From Dyadobacter sediminis (GTDB taxonomy: Bacteria > Bacteroidota > Bacteroidia > Cytophagales > Spirosomataceae): DNA of 64,000 bases. A model generated the notes under the pieces. It did no database searches, had not been told where the DNA came from, and was given only the letters and a program-made list of their open reading frames with translations. The DNA lies in contig NZ_VCEI01000031.1 in NCBI RefSeq assembly GCF_005860765.1, positions 164,616 to 228,615 on the forward strand. The letters run 5' to 3'. How positions within the stretch are numbered: position 1 is the stretch's first letter; every line of letters starts with the position of its first letter. The position numbers and the translations under genes were made by a program. This document shows, piece after piece, positions 41,991-51,351 of the stretch.

Positions 41991-42920
41991 CTAAACGTTC
42001 ATCAACGACTCACGACGGCGCATTTTGCCGGCAGGAATCCCGAACATCATTTTAAAACGGCGGCAGAAGTAAGCTGTATCTTTGTAGCCAACATCCGAGC
42101 CGATAGCGCGGATGCTCTTTTTGGAAGTACGCAGCAGATCCACGGCTTTTTCCATGCGCTGATATTCGATGTAATCCTGCGGATTGATCCCGGTAAGCAT
42201 TTTGAAATACTGTCCTACATAATCTTCGGAAACATTCGCAACGTTGGCCAGCACTTTATTGGAAAGATCGCCGCCGAGATTGTCTTTGATATAGGCAAAA
42301 ATGTCGATCAGACGAGGGTCTTTGAAATACGTGCTGTTGGTTACCAACTGCTCAACAAACAGCTTGTTTTTAAGGATATAACGGATGATCTCAATAACGA
42401 CTTCTTCCGTTTTTATTTTAATGATACGGCCTTTTCCGGGCGTATCCAGCATATCTTCGGTTAATATCTGATTGATTGTGATTGCAATCTGATCATCTCT
42501 TTTTATAAGAAACGGCGGAACATCAAGGGAAGTAAAGAAGTTAACAGTGTCAAAAACTTTGGCCTCAAAAGATATCAGTCCGAATGAATTGGGTAATTTT
42601 CCGATTAATGCCGGATCATTGCCGCCTTCGATATAGTTGTCACGATTGGTCATGAACTCTTCATTCGATACCGTTTTGGCGGTCGCCGTATTGCCGTATG
42701 TTACCGTGGCATGCTTGCCGCCGGGAATAAACAGCATATCTCCTTCCTCAACCTTCTGCGATTCTTCGGATCCAAATGAAACTTCTCCATCGTACAAAAT
42801 TGTTAACGAATTTTGTACGTCATAAAAGTTTTTTATCGTAATAGGTTGTAAAATACGGATATGGCGAGCCTTTACAAATTTAACCCCTAACGATTCAATA
42901 ATCTTATTATAGTCTTCCAT
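41991..42920 (-). CDS. AraC family transcriptional regulator
   Basis: 309 residues. N-terminal half includes a cupin-like sensor (EVSFGSEESQKVEEGDMLFIPGGKHATVTYG near 46-76); C-terminal half has two helix-turn-helix motifs of the AraC family (LANVANVSEDYVGQYFKMLTGINPQDYIEYQRMEKAVDLLR, IRAIGSDVGYKDTAYFCRRFKMMFG near 245-304). Its promoter and early coding region hold repeated TTGTACAA sites, suggesting self-control. Ligand unknown. Confidence 0.9.
   Translation of the reverse strand: MEDYNKIIESLGVKFVKARHIRILQPITIKNFYDVQNSLTILYDGEVSFGSEESQKVEEGDMLFIPGGKHATVTYGNTATAKTVSNEEFMTNRDNYIEGGNDPALIGKLPNSFGLISFEAKVFDTVNFFTSLDVPPFLIKRDDQIAITINQILTEDMLDTPGKGRIIKIKTEEVVIEIIRYILKNKLFVEQLVTNSTYFKDPRLIDIFAYIKDNLGGDLSNKVLANVANVSEDYVGQYFKMLTGINPQDYIEYQRMEKAVDLLRTSKKSIRAIGSDVGYKDTAYFCRRFKMMFGIPAGKMRRRESLMNV
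42791..42819. promoter_or_regulatory. Near-palindrome inside the AraC coding region
   Basis: Arms CGTACAAAATT and AATTTTGTACG (11 bases each, exact inverted repeats) flank a seven-base GTTAACG centre. It lies about 100-130 bases into the gene and shares GTACAAAA with two sites upstream of the start codon. It may be an operator or a chance product of coding; unproven. Confidence 0.45.
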
Positions 42921-42961
42921 ACTTGATATATTTAAGGGCCTTTTGACCGTTGATGCAATTT

Positions 42962-42998
42962 TTGTACAAATCTAATAAATTGTACAAAACTAATACAA
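42962..42998 (-). promoter_or_regulatory. AraC promoter region with repeated TTGTACAA sites
   Basis: Minus-strand TAGATTTG (42974-42967) matches TAnnTTTG with TTG about 21 bases upstream (42998-42996). The plus strand shows TTGTACAAATCTAATA and TTGTACAAAACTAATA as a direct repeat (42962-42976 and 42980-42995, one base indel/substitution apart); TTGTACAA is itself palindromic. A good candidate for regulator binding over the promoter. Confidence 0.5.
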
Positions 42999-43091
42999 GT
43001 ATAGATTGACAAAAAACTGAAAAAAAGTGATATTTTGGTATGATTTTAATCCAAGATTTAGAATAAAATAGTCTTGATCATATGAAAGAGA

Positions 43092-44258
43092 TCATTTTAG
43101 GAGTTCTCTTGCAATTACAAGTTTTTGGATTTCTGAGGTACCTTCATAAATCTGTGTGATTTTGGCATCCCGCATGAGCCGTTCTACATGATATTCTTTT
43201 ACATATCCGTAGCCGCCGTGAATTTGTACCGCTTCGGTTGTCACCCACATGGCTATATCTGATGCATGAAGTTTGGCCATTGCCGCAGCCATCACGTAAT
43301 CTTTTCCTTCATCTTTAAGCCTTGCTGCTTTGTATACAAGCAGACGTGCCGCTTCTATTTTGGTTGCCATTTCCGATAACTTGAACTGAATGGCCTGATG
43401 TTCACTGATCGGTTTGCCAAATGTTTTTCTTTCCCTTGCATATTTGAGCGACAGGTCAAAAGAGCCGGCTGCAATGCCAAGTGCCTGCGCTGCAATCCCG
43501 ATCCGGCCGCCGTTCAGCGTGTTCATTGCAAATTTGAAACCAAAGCCGTCTTCTCCGATCCGGTTTTGCTTCGGAACTTTTACATCCGAAAACATCAAAG
43601 TATGCGTGTCCGAAGCTCTGATTCCCATTTTATCTTCCTTTTTTCCGACAACAAATCCTTCAAGACCTTTCTCGACCAGAAAAGCATTTATTCCTTTATG
43701 CTTTTTATCCGGATCTGTTTGTGCTATTACGAGACAAACCGAAGAAGTGTTGCCGTTTGTGATCCAGTTTTTTGTACCGTTCAGAATGTAACAGTCTTCA
43801 GCCTCAACGGCTGTTGTATGCTGCGAGGTAGCATCCGATCCGGCTTCCGGCTCGGAAAGGCAGAAAGCCCCGATCATTTTTCCCGATGCAAGCGGTACAA
43901 GATATTTTTGCTTTTGCAGTTCCGTTCCGTATTTTTCAAGTCCCCAGCAAACCAAGGAATTGTTTACGGACATAATAACTGCTGCTGACGCATCGATCCG
44001 GGCTATTTCTTCTATGGCAATCACGTAAGCCAAAGTATCCATTCCGCCGCCGCCGTATTCAGGAGAAACCATCATTCCGAAAAATCCCAGTTCACCCATT
44101 TTACGGATTAGTGCAGTGTCAAAATGCTGGGCATTGTCTCTTTCGATGATTCCCGGCAAAAGTTCGTTTCTGGCAAAATCTGCGGCGGCATCCCGCACAG
44201 CAAGATGTTCTTCTCCAAGGTTAAAATCCATTCCGGTAAGTTGTGAATGATAGGTCAT
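43092..44258 (-). CDS. Acyl-CoA dehydrogenase
   Basis: FAD enzyme that makes the 2,3-double bond in acyl-CoA, first step of beta-oxidation. 388 residues: N-terminal helical domain; GAFCLSEPEAGSDATSQHT near 131-149 and the WITNG segment near 165-170 (FAD/substrate side); C-terminal helix bundle ending QIYEGTSEIQKLVIARELL, where the catalytic Glu lies in YEGTSE. Length and motifs are those of short/medium-chain enzymes; chain length not determinable. Single-gene unit. Confidence 0.95.
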   Translation of the reverse strand: MTYHSQLTGMDFNLGEEHLAVRDAAADFARNELLPGIIERDNAQHFDTALIRKMGELGFFGMMVSPEYGGGGMDTLAYVIAIEEIARIDASAAVIMSVNNSLVCWGLEKYGTELQKQKYLVPLASGKMIGAFCLSEPEAGSDATSQHTTAVEAEDCYILNGTKNWITNGNTSSVCLVIAQTDPDKKHKGINAFLVEKGLEGFVVGKKEDKMGIRASDTHTLMFSDVKVPKQNRIGEDGFGFKFAMNTLNGGRIGIAAQALGIAAGSFDLSLKYARERKTFGKPISEHQAIQFKLSEMATKIEAARLLVYKAARLKDEGKDYVMAAAMAKLHASDIAMWVTTEAVQIHGGYGYVKEYHVERLMRDAKITQIYEGTSEIQKLVIARELLK

Positions 44259-44456
44259 GGCAGTTCAGATTACAACATCAGCTAACGACTGAATTTACGT
44301 ATTAAAAGGAACATGCAAAAGCATGCAATTTTCTAACGGCTTAAATCTTTGATAATTGCTACTCATTTTCATCAAAACTTGTCTTAAGTTTGCGCCTGAA
44401 TTTCTCTGCTGACGCACACGGTTTTCACAGCAACTTCTTTATTTATATTATTTTAA

Positions 44457-45728
44457 ATGCCCGTTCTTACTGTATTTTATATCAAACTCCTCATCAATCT
44501 CGGTTTGACGTTCGCAATTGTCTGGACGGTCAGCAGAACTGCGCTGTTTGCAAAATGGCAGATTGAAAATGAGAAAATGATCTTTCTGCTCGGCTTTGTC
44601 CTGCTCAGGCTGATTCCCTGGATCGGCATTTTTTTGGTCTTGAACGAAGATCCGCGGGGCGATATTCCATTCTTTTTTTACAAGGCCGAAGCAGCTAAAA
44701 AAGGCGGGTTTGTTTACCGGGATTTCTGGTCTTACCATGCGCCATTGTACGCATACATCATCAGTTTGCCGGTTTGGATCTGGCATAATTCGCGTGCTAT
44801 TGTCCTGTTTATGGTGCTGATGGAATCAGGAATTTTATGGCTTACTTACAAAACCTACAAATTCAGAACGGAAAGGGCTTTACAGCTTGCTATTATATAC
44901 TATCTTCTGCCGGCAGGCTTCATGTATATTCTTGTTGACGGGCAGGAAGAAGTATGGTTCTGGGGCGCTGCACTGCTGATGTGGCGGTTTACAATCCGGA
45001 AACCTGAAAATTATGAAGTCGGTATCGGGCTGCTTTATGCACTGGCTCTTCTGACGATCAAGGTAACTTTCATTTTTCTTTTGCCTGCATTGTTACTTGT
45101 CGCCAAAAAACCCGTCAAAATGCTGCTTGTCATGGCGGCGGTGGGATTGCCGGCCATCGGATTTTTATACTGGCAGATCGGCGACCTTTTCCTGATGCCG
45201 ATCCAGCATACCGAACAACTGATGACGCCTAATCTGTTTTCCATCAGCAGGCCTTTTATTGAGATGATCATTCCAATCAATGAAAAGAAATCCACGCTCA
45301 TCAACTGGTTCGGATTGCTTTTTACCGTGTTTATTCCGGCTTACATGGCTTATAAAGCGCGTTACAGGCATATTAATGAAGTACTGCCCGGGATTTTTAT
45401 TGCATGCTTCGTCTGCATGATGATATTTCAGGCAAGTGCAATGGGCGCTTACGTGATCGCGTATTTGATGGCTGTTCTTTTTGAAATCGTTGATCTCAGA
45501 AAAACGGCTCACGTTGCGGTTCTTTTATTACTGAACTGGCTTACGGTTGTCCAGCCTTTTATTTGGGTCTATATCAAACAGCCTGCTTATACTTCGCTCG
45601 CAATGTTTGCAAATGCCGCATACCTTTTTGAATATGTTCTGCAGATACTGAACGTGCTATGCTTCTTCTGGGTGCTGCGTGAAACCTACCGCAAGACTGT
45701 ACGTCCTGAAAACCTTGTAACGGCATGA
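44457..45728 (+). CDS. Multi-pass membrane protein, GT-C-like (first of tandem pair)
   Basis: 423 residues with about ten membrane segments. The first outside loop has LNEDPRGDIPFFFYKAEAAKKGGFVYRDFWSYHAPLYAY, with acidic residues followed by YRDFWS and a PLY motif, as in GT-C/mannosyltransferase-like proteins (DUF2029-type). Paralogue of the next gene, which it overlaps by 4 bases (ATGA). A TAAGTTTG (44385-44392) lies upstream as a possible -7 element. Substrate unknown; probably adds a sugar from a polyprenyl donor on the outer membrane side. Confidence 0.6.
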   Translation: MPVLTVFYIKLLINLGLTFAIVWTVSRTALFAKWQIENEKMIFLLGFVLLRLIPWIGIFLVLNEDPRGDIPFFFYKAEAAKKGGFVYRDFWSYHAPLYAYIISLPVWIWHNSRAIVLFMVLMESGILWLTYKTYKFRTERALQLAIIYYLLPAGFMYILVDGQEEVWFWGAALLMWRFTIRKPENYEVGIGLLYALALLTIKVTFIFLLPALLLVAKKPVKMLLVMAAVGLPAIGFLYWQIGDLFLMPIQHTEQLMTPNLFSISRPFIEMIIPINEKKSTLINWFGLLFTVFIPAYMAYKARYRHINEVLPGIFIACFVCMMIFQASAMGAYVIAYLMAVLFEIVDLRKTAHVAVLLLLNWLTVVQPFIWVYIKQPAYTSLAMFANAAYLFEYVLQILNVLCFFWVLRETYRKTVRPENLVTA

Positions 45729-46990
45729 ATATAGTCATCGCCAAACTGGGCATCAGCCTGATTTCCACGCTGCTGATCGTGATGCTTCTCTGGAAACAGA
45801 ATACGCTGACATTATGGCTGGAAAGTAAATCTGCCAGAATTACTTTGCTCATTGGCTGGATTGTCCTTCGTCTGATTCCGTTCATTCTGGTTTATCTGAT
45901 CGCCGGACTGGAACCGACTTCGGATGTAAACGGCTTCTGGGATGAAGCCAGCAAGGCATCGCTCGGGCAAGTGGTATACCGTGATTTCTGGTCGCCGTAC
46001 TCACCGCTTTATGCATATTTTCTGGGCATATGGCTGAAATTGTGGTATAGTCCCAAAATGATCGTGCTTGCAATGGCAGCTATGGACGGTGTAGCTTTGC
46101 TTGCTTCCTACCATTTTTTCAGACCGTTCCAGTCACGCGGAAAATTTCTCTTCAAGTCCATCCTGTACCTTTTGCTGCCGGGTTCTCTTGTTCTTTGCAT
46201 TATTGGCGCACAGGAAGATGTCTGGATGTGGCTTTTTGTAATTCTGGCTTACTACGTACGCGAAAGAACACTGAAAGTAGAATGGTATGCTGCTATTCTG
46301 GCGCTTGGGCTGCTCATGACCAAAGCCATTTTTGTACTGATTCTGATCCCGCTTTTTATGCTGGAAAAACACAAACTCCGGCTTGTTATTCCAATGGCTG
46401 TAATCGGTATTTTATCCATTGCCGTGCTTTATCCGCTCGTCGGATGGGGATTTACGCAGCCGCTGGATGAAGCACAGACACTTCGTGCTCCGAATATTCC
46501 TTCTGTGATCAATCCGCTGTTTTCCAATCAGCTTGGCGTCGGAGAAAAGTTCTGGAACTGGATCGGACTTGCGATTTCGGTTGGACTTGCATGCATTGCT
46601 GCGTTAAGGCTGCGAAATGCTGATTTCAGAATGATGCTTTCCCGAATCTGGGTGATATTGTATGCCACCATGATGATCGTTCAGCAGAGCGCATACAGCA
46701 ATTACATTTTCCTGTTTCTCATACCGCTTGTTGTTTACATCATCAACTGGAAAAGCAGAACGCAAGTCATTCTGCTGATCATTTTCAACATACTCTGCGT
46801 TGTTCATCCGTCTTTCTGGTGGAGACTGGAAATGCCTTGTTACATGACGCCGGCAGATATTACCGCAACGCAGCAAAGATTTCTGGATTACATCATGCAG
46901 GTAAGCATTGTCGTATTGACCGGATATTTTATCTGGCTGGCTTTTCCGAAAAGAAAAACGTTTTTACCCGCTTCAAAAATTCAGGATTAA
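45725..46990 (+). CDS. Multi-pass membrane protein, GT-C-like (second of tandem pair)
   Basis: 421 residues, same size, topology and loop layout as its upstream neighbour: LEPTSDVNGFWDEASKASLGQVVYRDFWSPYSPLYAYFLG aligns with the corresponding loop there, keeping YRDFWS and PLYAY. The sequences otherwise differ a good deal, so this is an old duplication. Co-transcribed by an ATGA overlap. Ends at a bidirectional terminator. Confidence 0.6.
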   Translation: MNIVIAKLGISLISTLLIVMLLWKQNTLTLWLESKSARITLLIGWIVLRLIPFILVYLIAGLEPTSDVNGFWDEASKASLGQVVYRDFWSPYSPLYAYFLGIWLKLWYSPKMIVLAMAAMDGVALLASYHFFRPFQSRGKFLFKSILYLLLPGSLVLCIIGAQEDVWMWLFVILAYYVRERTLKVEWYAAILALGLLMTKAIFVLILIPLFMLEKHKLRLVIPMAVIGILSIAVLYPLVGWGFTQPLDEAQTLRAPNIPSVINPLFSNQLGVGEKFWNWIGLAISVGLACIAALRLRNADFRMMLSRIWVILYATMMIVQQSAYSNYIFLFLIPLVVYIINWKSRTQVILLIIFNILCVVHPSFWWRLEMPCYMTPADITATQQRFLDYIMQVSIVVLTGYFIWLAFPKRKTFLPASKIQD

Positions 46991-47017
46991 ACAGAAAACA
47001 GTTTTCATTTTCCAAGC

Positions 47018-47047
47018 AAAAAGCCTTCACTTTCGTAAAGGCTTTTT
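47018..47047. terminator. Intrinsic terminator after the GT-C pair
   Basis: Stem AAAAAGCCTT (47018-47027) with AAGGCTTTTT (47038-47047), loop of ten bases. Between the convergent GT-C pair and serS, so it can serve both. Confidence 0.88.
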
Positions 47048-47069
47048 AGTATAATTTGTGTAAATCAAT

Positions 47070-48362
47070 TTACTCAATCGTATCAAAACCGCAATAAGGA
47101 ACCAGCGCAGAAGGAATCTTTACGGTTCCGTCAGCCTGCTGATTGTTTTCAAGCAAAGCGGCCACAATTCTCGGCAATGCCAGTGCCGATCCGTTCAGAG
47201 TATGCAGAAGCTGCGTTTTCTTGTCAGCCGTTTTGTATCTCAATTTAAGCCGGTTTGCCTGATAAGTCTCGAAATTTGAAACAGAACTGCATTCCAGCCA
47301 GCGTTCCTGCCCAGCAGACCATACTTCAAAATCATAAGTCAATGCCGAGGTAAAACCCATGTCCCCGCCGCAAAGACGCAAGATCCTGTAAGGAAGTTCC
47401 AGTTTTTCAAGCAATCCTTTTACATGATTTACCATTTCGTCCAGTGCAGTATAGGAATTTTCCGGCCGGTTAATCTGCACAATTTCGACTTTATCGAACT
47501 GGTGCAAGCGGTTCAATCCTCGTACATGCGCGCCCCAGCTTCCCGCTTCACGACGAAAACACGGCGTATAGGCTACATTTTTTACCGGAAGGTTGTTTTC
47601 TGAAACAATAACATCTCTGTACAAATTGGTAACCGGCACTTCGGCAGTCGGGATCAGATAAAGATCATCCGCTGCGTCGTGATACATCTGGCCTTCTTTA
47701 TCCGGAAGTTGCCCGGTAGCAAATCCGGAATCCGAATTGACGACGATTGGCGGCTGTACTTCGGTATATCCTGCTTTTCCGGCTTCATCAAGAAAAAAGG
47801 CGATCATTGCTCTTTGCAGCCTTGCAGCTTTTCCCTTGTAAACCGGAAAACCCGCACCGGAAATTTTATTCCCCAGTTCGAAATCAATGATCGGAGCCTG
47901 GTTTTGTCCCAATTTCCGGATCAGTTCCCAATGCGGCAATGCACCTATGGGCAAAAGCGGCTTGTTTCCTGCTTCCAGCACAGTGATATTATCCTCGGCT
48001 GTTCTTCCTTGCGGAACACTTTCGTGTGGCAGATTAGGTAATTTTACAAGTTCGTCAAGCAATGACAATTCAATAGCTTTATGCTGCTCGTCCAGCGCTT
48101 TGGAACGTTCTTTAAGTGCTGCCGTATCCGCTTTTGCAGCTTCCGCTTCTACCTGCTGGCCCGATTTCATCAAGGCGCCTATTTCCTTTGCTTTTGCATT
48201 AGATCTGGCCAGTGTTTCATCCAGTTCCTGCTGTAATTCTTTGCGCTTCTGATCCAGATCAATAATCTGGTCTACTGCCTGTTCAGCGTTTTTAAAATGC
48301 TTTTTTGTTAATCCTGCGATAGTCAGTTCTCTGTTATCGCGTATAAAGCTGGTTTGTAACAT
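47070..48362 (-). CDS. serS: Seryl-tRNA synthetase
   Basis: 430 residues. N-terminal coiled-coil arm that binds tRNA-Ser (about 25-100, LDQKRKELQQELDETLARSNAKAKEI), then the class II core with motif 1 around GAGFPVYKGKAARLQRAMIAFFLD, motif 2 FRREAGSWGAHVRGLNRLHQFDKVE near 265-289, and motif 3 in NGSALALPRIVAALLENNQ near 389-407. Normal length. Downstream of the aspartokinase gene on the same strand, gap of 3 bases. Confidence 0.97.
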   Translation of the reverse strand: MLQTSFIRDNRELTIAGLTKKHFKNAEQAVDQIIDLDQKRKELQQELDETLARSNAKAKEIGALMKSGQQVEAEAAKADTAALKERSKALDEQHKAIELSLLDELVKLPNLPHESVPQGRTAEDNITVLEAGNKPLLPIGALPHWELIRKLGQNQAPIIDFELGNKISGAGFPVYKGKAARLQRAMIAFFLDEAGKAGYTEVQPPIVVNSDSGFATGQLPDKEGQMYHDAADDLYLIPTAEVPVTNLYRDVIVSENNLPVKNVAYTPCFRREAGSWGAHVRGLNRLHQFDKVEIVQINRPENSYTALDEMVNHVKGLLEKLELPYRILRLCGGDMGFTSALTYDFEVWSAGQERWLECSSVSNFETYQANRLKLRYKTADKKTQLLHTLNGSALALPRIVAALLENNQQADGTVKIPSALVPYCGFDTIE

Positions 48363-48365
48363 ATC

Positions 48366-49724
48366 TTAGGGAGCTGTAAAAATATCTTTCATTGCATCTT
48401 CATAATAGAAAAGACGCTCATTCAGCACGTTCAATGCTTCTGCCTTGTATTTGGAATGGATAAGCAACGAAAGATTATGTTCCGATGCTCCGTACGAAAT
48501 CATTCGTATTGGAATGTTTTTCATTGCGTCCAGTACTTTTAATGCAATTCCTTCTTTGTCAGCACTGAAATTTCCTACAATACAAATGATATTCTGATCA
48601 CGGTCATGTTCTTCAAGATCAGCAAATTCACGCAAGTCAGCAGTAATTTTGTCCAGATTTTCGGAATTGTCAATTGTTACCGATACTGAAACTTCCGATG
48701 TCGTAATCATATCGACAGGAGTTTTGTATTTTTCAAAAATCTCAAATACTCTACGAAGAAAACCGTAGGCATTCAGCATACGAGTAGAATGAATGTAAAT
48801 TGCCGTTATATTGTCTTTTGCAGCAATCGCCTTGATGTCGCGGTCAGAAGTCTGGTTTGCAATCAATGTTCCGGGCGCATCAGGCTGCATGGTGTTTTTT
48901 AGCCTGACCGGAACGCCGCGCAACTTGGCAGGCGTAATCGTACTCGGATGAAGAATTTTGGCACCGAAGTAAGCCAGTTCTGCTGCTTCCTCAAACGTCA
49001 GTTCACGGATTGGAAAAGTACGTTTTACAATCCGCGGGTCATTATTATGCATTCCGTCGATATCCGTCCATATCTGAATTTCATCGGCACGAATTGCTCC
49101 GCCAATCAGAGACGCCGTATAATCAGAACCACCGCGTTTCAGATTGTCAACTTCCTCACGCGGATTTCTGCATATGAATCCTTGCGTTATAATCGTCTGT
49201 CTATCGGTATATTGATTCAGGATTGTCACCAGCTTTTCTTCAATCGTAGCCAGTTCAGGCTCGCCGTCTGCGTCAATTCTCATGAAATCCAAAGCAGGCA
49301 GCAAAACAGAATTTTCGCCTTTTTCTTCCAGATAAGCCTGAAACATTTTGGTACTCAGTATTTCTCCTTCTGCAACAAGTTCCTTTTCCTGCTTGATTGT
49401 AAACGGCTTGATGCCCACGAGGGACTTTATAAATCCAAATTCGGTATCAACAATCTCCTGTCCCTTTTCCAACCCTTCGGAAGTAGCATATAATTCCTTG
49501 ATAAAAAGATTGTAATGCGTTTTCAGATCTTCAATCAAAGAACTCGCTTGTGCTTCATCAAAAGCTTTTGCCGCTTCTCCAATCGCAATCAGCGCATTTG
49601 TTGATCCGGACAAAGCCGACAATACAACAATTTTACGGCTTGGATCATTATTAAGAAGTTCACGGATCGAATGCATGCGTTCAGGCTTTCCAACCGAAGT
49701 ACCGCCAAATTTCCAGACTTGCAT
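48366..49724 (-). CDS. Aspartate kinase
   Basis: First step of the Lys/Thr/Met pathway. 452 residues: WKFGGTSVGKPERM near 4-17 is the kinase start, RGGSDYTASLIGGAI near 211-225 binds ATP, then two ACT domains (about 310-452), one with TSEVSVSVTIDNS. Gene ends 3 bases before serS, so the two are co-transcribed. It is a plain monofunctional enzyme, without a fused homoserine dehydrogenase. Feedback ligand cannot be told from sequence. Confidence 0.93.
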   Translation of the reverse strand: MQVWKFGGTSVGKPERMHSIRELLNNDPSRKIVVLSALSGSTNALIAIGEAAKAFDEAQASSLIEDLKTHYNLFIKELYATSEGLEKGQEIVDTEFGFIKSLVGIKPFTIKQEKELVAEGEILSTKMFQAYLEEKGENSVLLPALDFMRIDADGEPELATIEEKLVTILNQYTDRQTIITQGFICRNPREEVDNLKRGGSDYTASLIGGAIRADEIQIWTDIDGMHNNDPRIVKRTFPIRELTFEEAAELAYFGAKILHPSTITPAKLRGVPVRLKNTMQPDAPGTLIANQTSDRDIKAIAAKDNITAIYIHSTRMLNAYGFLRRVFEIFEKYKTPVDMITTSEVSVSVTIDNSENLDKITADLREFADLEEHDRDQNIICIVGNFSADKEGIALKVLDAMKNIPIRMISYGASEHNLSLLIHSKYKAEALNVLNERLFYYEDAMKDIFTAP

Positions 49725-49785
49725 ATGTGTAAGGTATAGAATAAATGAATTTCAGATAAAGACAATTGTTTATTTTTCAGCCCAA

Positions 49786-50283
49786 CTAGGCTTTCCGTAT
49801 ATTTTCATGCAGTCCGATCATCTTGATAGCTGTCATAGCTGCTTCGTCGCCTTTGTTTCCGTGGATACCGCCTGCCCTGTCCAGCGCCTGTTCCATCGTA
49901 TTGGGCGTAAGAACACCGAAGATAACGGGCTTATCCAGCTTTAAACTTACGTTTGTGATTCCTTGCGCTACGGCATGATTAATATAGTCATTGTGCTTTG
50001 TCTCGCCCTGAATAACCACGCCCAGGGCAATTACGGCATCAATATCCGGACGCTGGGCAAACCATTGCGATCCGAGTGTAAGTTCAAAGCTTCCGGGCAC
50101 ATTTCCTCTTTCAATATTTTCCGGCGCTGCGCCATAATCAACAAGCGTTTTATATGCGCCTTCAAAAAGCCTTTCTGTTACTTCACTGTTCCATTCTGCA
50201 ACGAGTATGGCAAATCTTTTTTTACTGATATCCGGTAAACCGTTGGTATTGAAAACACTTAAATTTTTATCTGCGCTGGACAT
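49786..50283 (-). CDS. ribH: 6,7-dimethyl-8-ribityllumazine synthase
   Basis: Penultimate enzyme of riboflavin synthesis. 165 residues from ATG 50283 (MSSADKNLS); an upstream start at 50343 would add 20 residues but the inner one gives the usual length. Motifs: FAILVAEWNSEVTERLFEGA near 24-43, VPGSFELT near 62-69, IALGVVIQGETKHNDYINHAV near 83-103 with the catalytic His, and FGVLTPNTMEQALDRAG near 121-137. Confidence 0.95.
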   Translation of the reverse strand: MSSADKNLSVFNTNGLPDISKKRFAILVAEWNSEVTERLFEGAYKTLVDYGAAPENIERGNVPGSFELTLGSQWFAQRPDIDAVIALGVVIQGETKHNDYINHAVAQGITNVSLKLDKPVIFGVLTPNTMEQALDRAGGIHGNKGDEAAMTAIKMIGLHENIRKA

Positions 50284-50345
50284 AGTTATCAGTTTTTCGG
50301 ATAAATCCGTGAAAGTAGATGGAATCAATTTATATATAAACAAAT

Positions 50346-50384
50346 AAAAAAAGGATAAAACCCGTGTCGGCTTTATCCTTTTTT
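50346..50384 (-). terminator. Intrinsic terminator of the TPR gene
   Basis: Thirteen-base arms (50347-50359 with 50372-50384, core AAAAAAGGATAAA/TTTATCCTTTTTT) plus a small inner CCG/CGG stem. It follows the minus-strand TPR gene by about 20 bases. Confidence 0.85.
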
Positions 50385-50404
50385 GAAACAGAAATGGTTA
50401 ACCA

Positions 50405-51106
50405 TTATTTGCCGACCTGTCCCTCCAGTAATCCCATGTATTTCTTTGCGTTCACCACTTCCGATGAAAGCGGGAATTCGTCAACTACACGTTTATAAGT
50501 GGACATGGCATCACTCGGTTTGCTGGCTTTTTCCTGAGCAATAGCCAGTTTCATTAAATATACCGGTGTAAAGTATTCGTTCTTTTCATAACCCGCCGCT
50601 TTCTCGTAGTAAGAAATGGCTTCTGCCGGTTGATTTTTTTCCATATAAGCATCTCCGATCAGCGACTGTGCCCGAGCATGAACAAGCAAATCGTCAGAAC
50701 TGAAAGATTTGAGATGATTGATTGCATCGTCGTATTTACCTTGTTTCAGTAAAGCGACGCCTGCATAAAAGTTTGCAAGATTACTGGCATCCGTACCTTT
50801 GTAGCTGTCAGCAATAGATAAAAGTCCTTCATTTCCTCCGCTTCCGTTCAGCGCTTTCTGAAGTGAATCTGCTTCAAAATCATAAACTACACTTGCAAGT
50901 GCCTGCTGAGCAGTTCCTTCCTGACTTTCGATATAAAAGCGATATCCGGCAAATGCAACAAGCGCCAGTAATACAGCACCCACGATACCTACGACAACTT
51001 TACGATTTTTTATAAAAAAAACCTCTGCCTTATTGATTTTGCCTGCCAGTGCTTCCGGAGTTTCAATGATTTCAAGCCCGGACTCGTCCGTCTTTTTCTT
51101 GCTCAT
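50405..51106 (-). CDS. Membrane-anchored TPR protein (YfgM-like)
   Basis: About 233 residues from ATG 51106 (MSKKKTDESGL); an ATG 27 bases upstream is less likely. A cytosolic basic start, one membrane segment (about 35-57, VVVGIVGAVLLALVAFAGYRFYI), then tetratricopeptide-type helix pairs outside (AGVALLKQGKYDDAINHLKSF, SLIGDAYMEKNQPAEAISYYEKA, AIAQEKASKPSDAMSTYKRVVDEFP). It resembles YfgM-type proteins that assist secreted protein folding, but no specific partner is shown. Confidence 0.82.
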   Translation of the reverse strand: MSKKKTDESGLEIIETPEALAGKINKAEVFFIKNRKVVVGIVGAVLLALVAFAGYRFYIESQEGTAQQALASVVYDFEADSLQKALNGSGGNEGLLSIADSYKGTDASNLANFYAGVALLKQGKYDDAINHLKSFSSDDLLVHARAQSLIGDAYMEKNQPAEAISYYEKAAGYEKNEYFTPVYLMKLAIAQEKASKPSDAMSTYKRVVDEFPLSSEVVNAKKYMGLLEGQVGK

Positions 51107-51295
51107 ATAAATTAATTCGATTTTGGAGTGCAAAGTTATGAAAACTTTATGAAGTCAAAACAAGTTATAGCACAATTCTTTATATGCTTTATAGTGTAAT
51201 TCTATAACCAGACGGAAATTTCCATTACTGAATACCTGATAGAACAGAATATATATGACTTTACACTATAATGCACCGTATACAGCCAGAAACTA

Positions 51296-51331
51296 AAACT
51301 GCGTGACAGCAGGAAAGCCGGCACGCAGTTT
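51296..51331 (-). terminator. Terminator after glyA
   Basis: Stem AAACTGCGTG (51296-51305) with CACGCAGTTT (51322-51331), 16-base inner part with a smaller possible stem, then on the minus strand a T-rich tail. It begins 21 bases past the glyA stop. Confidence 0.75.
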
Positions 51332-51351
51332 CAGTACATTTATATATAAGA

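Noticed and set aside
48948..49493. A 181-residue plus-strand frame inside the aspartokinase gene
   Set aside because: Shadow of a clear enzyme gene, with no motif.
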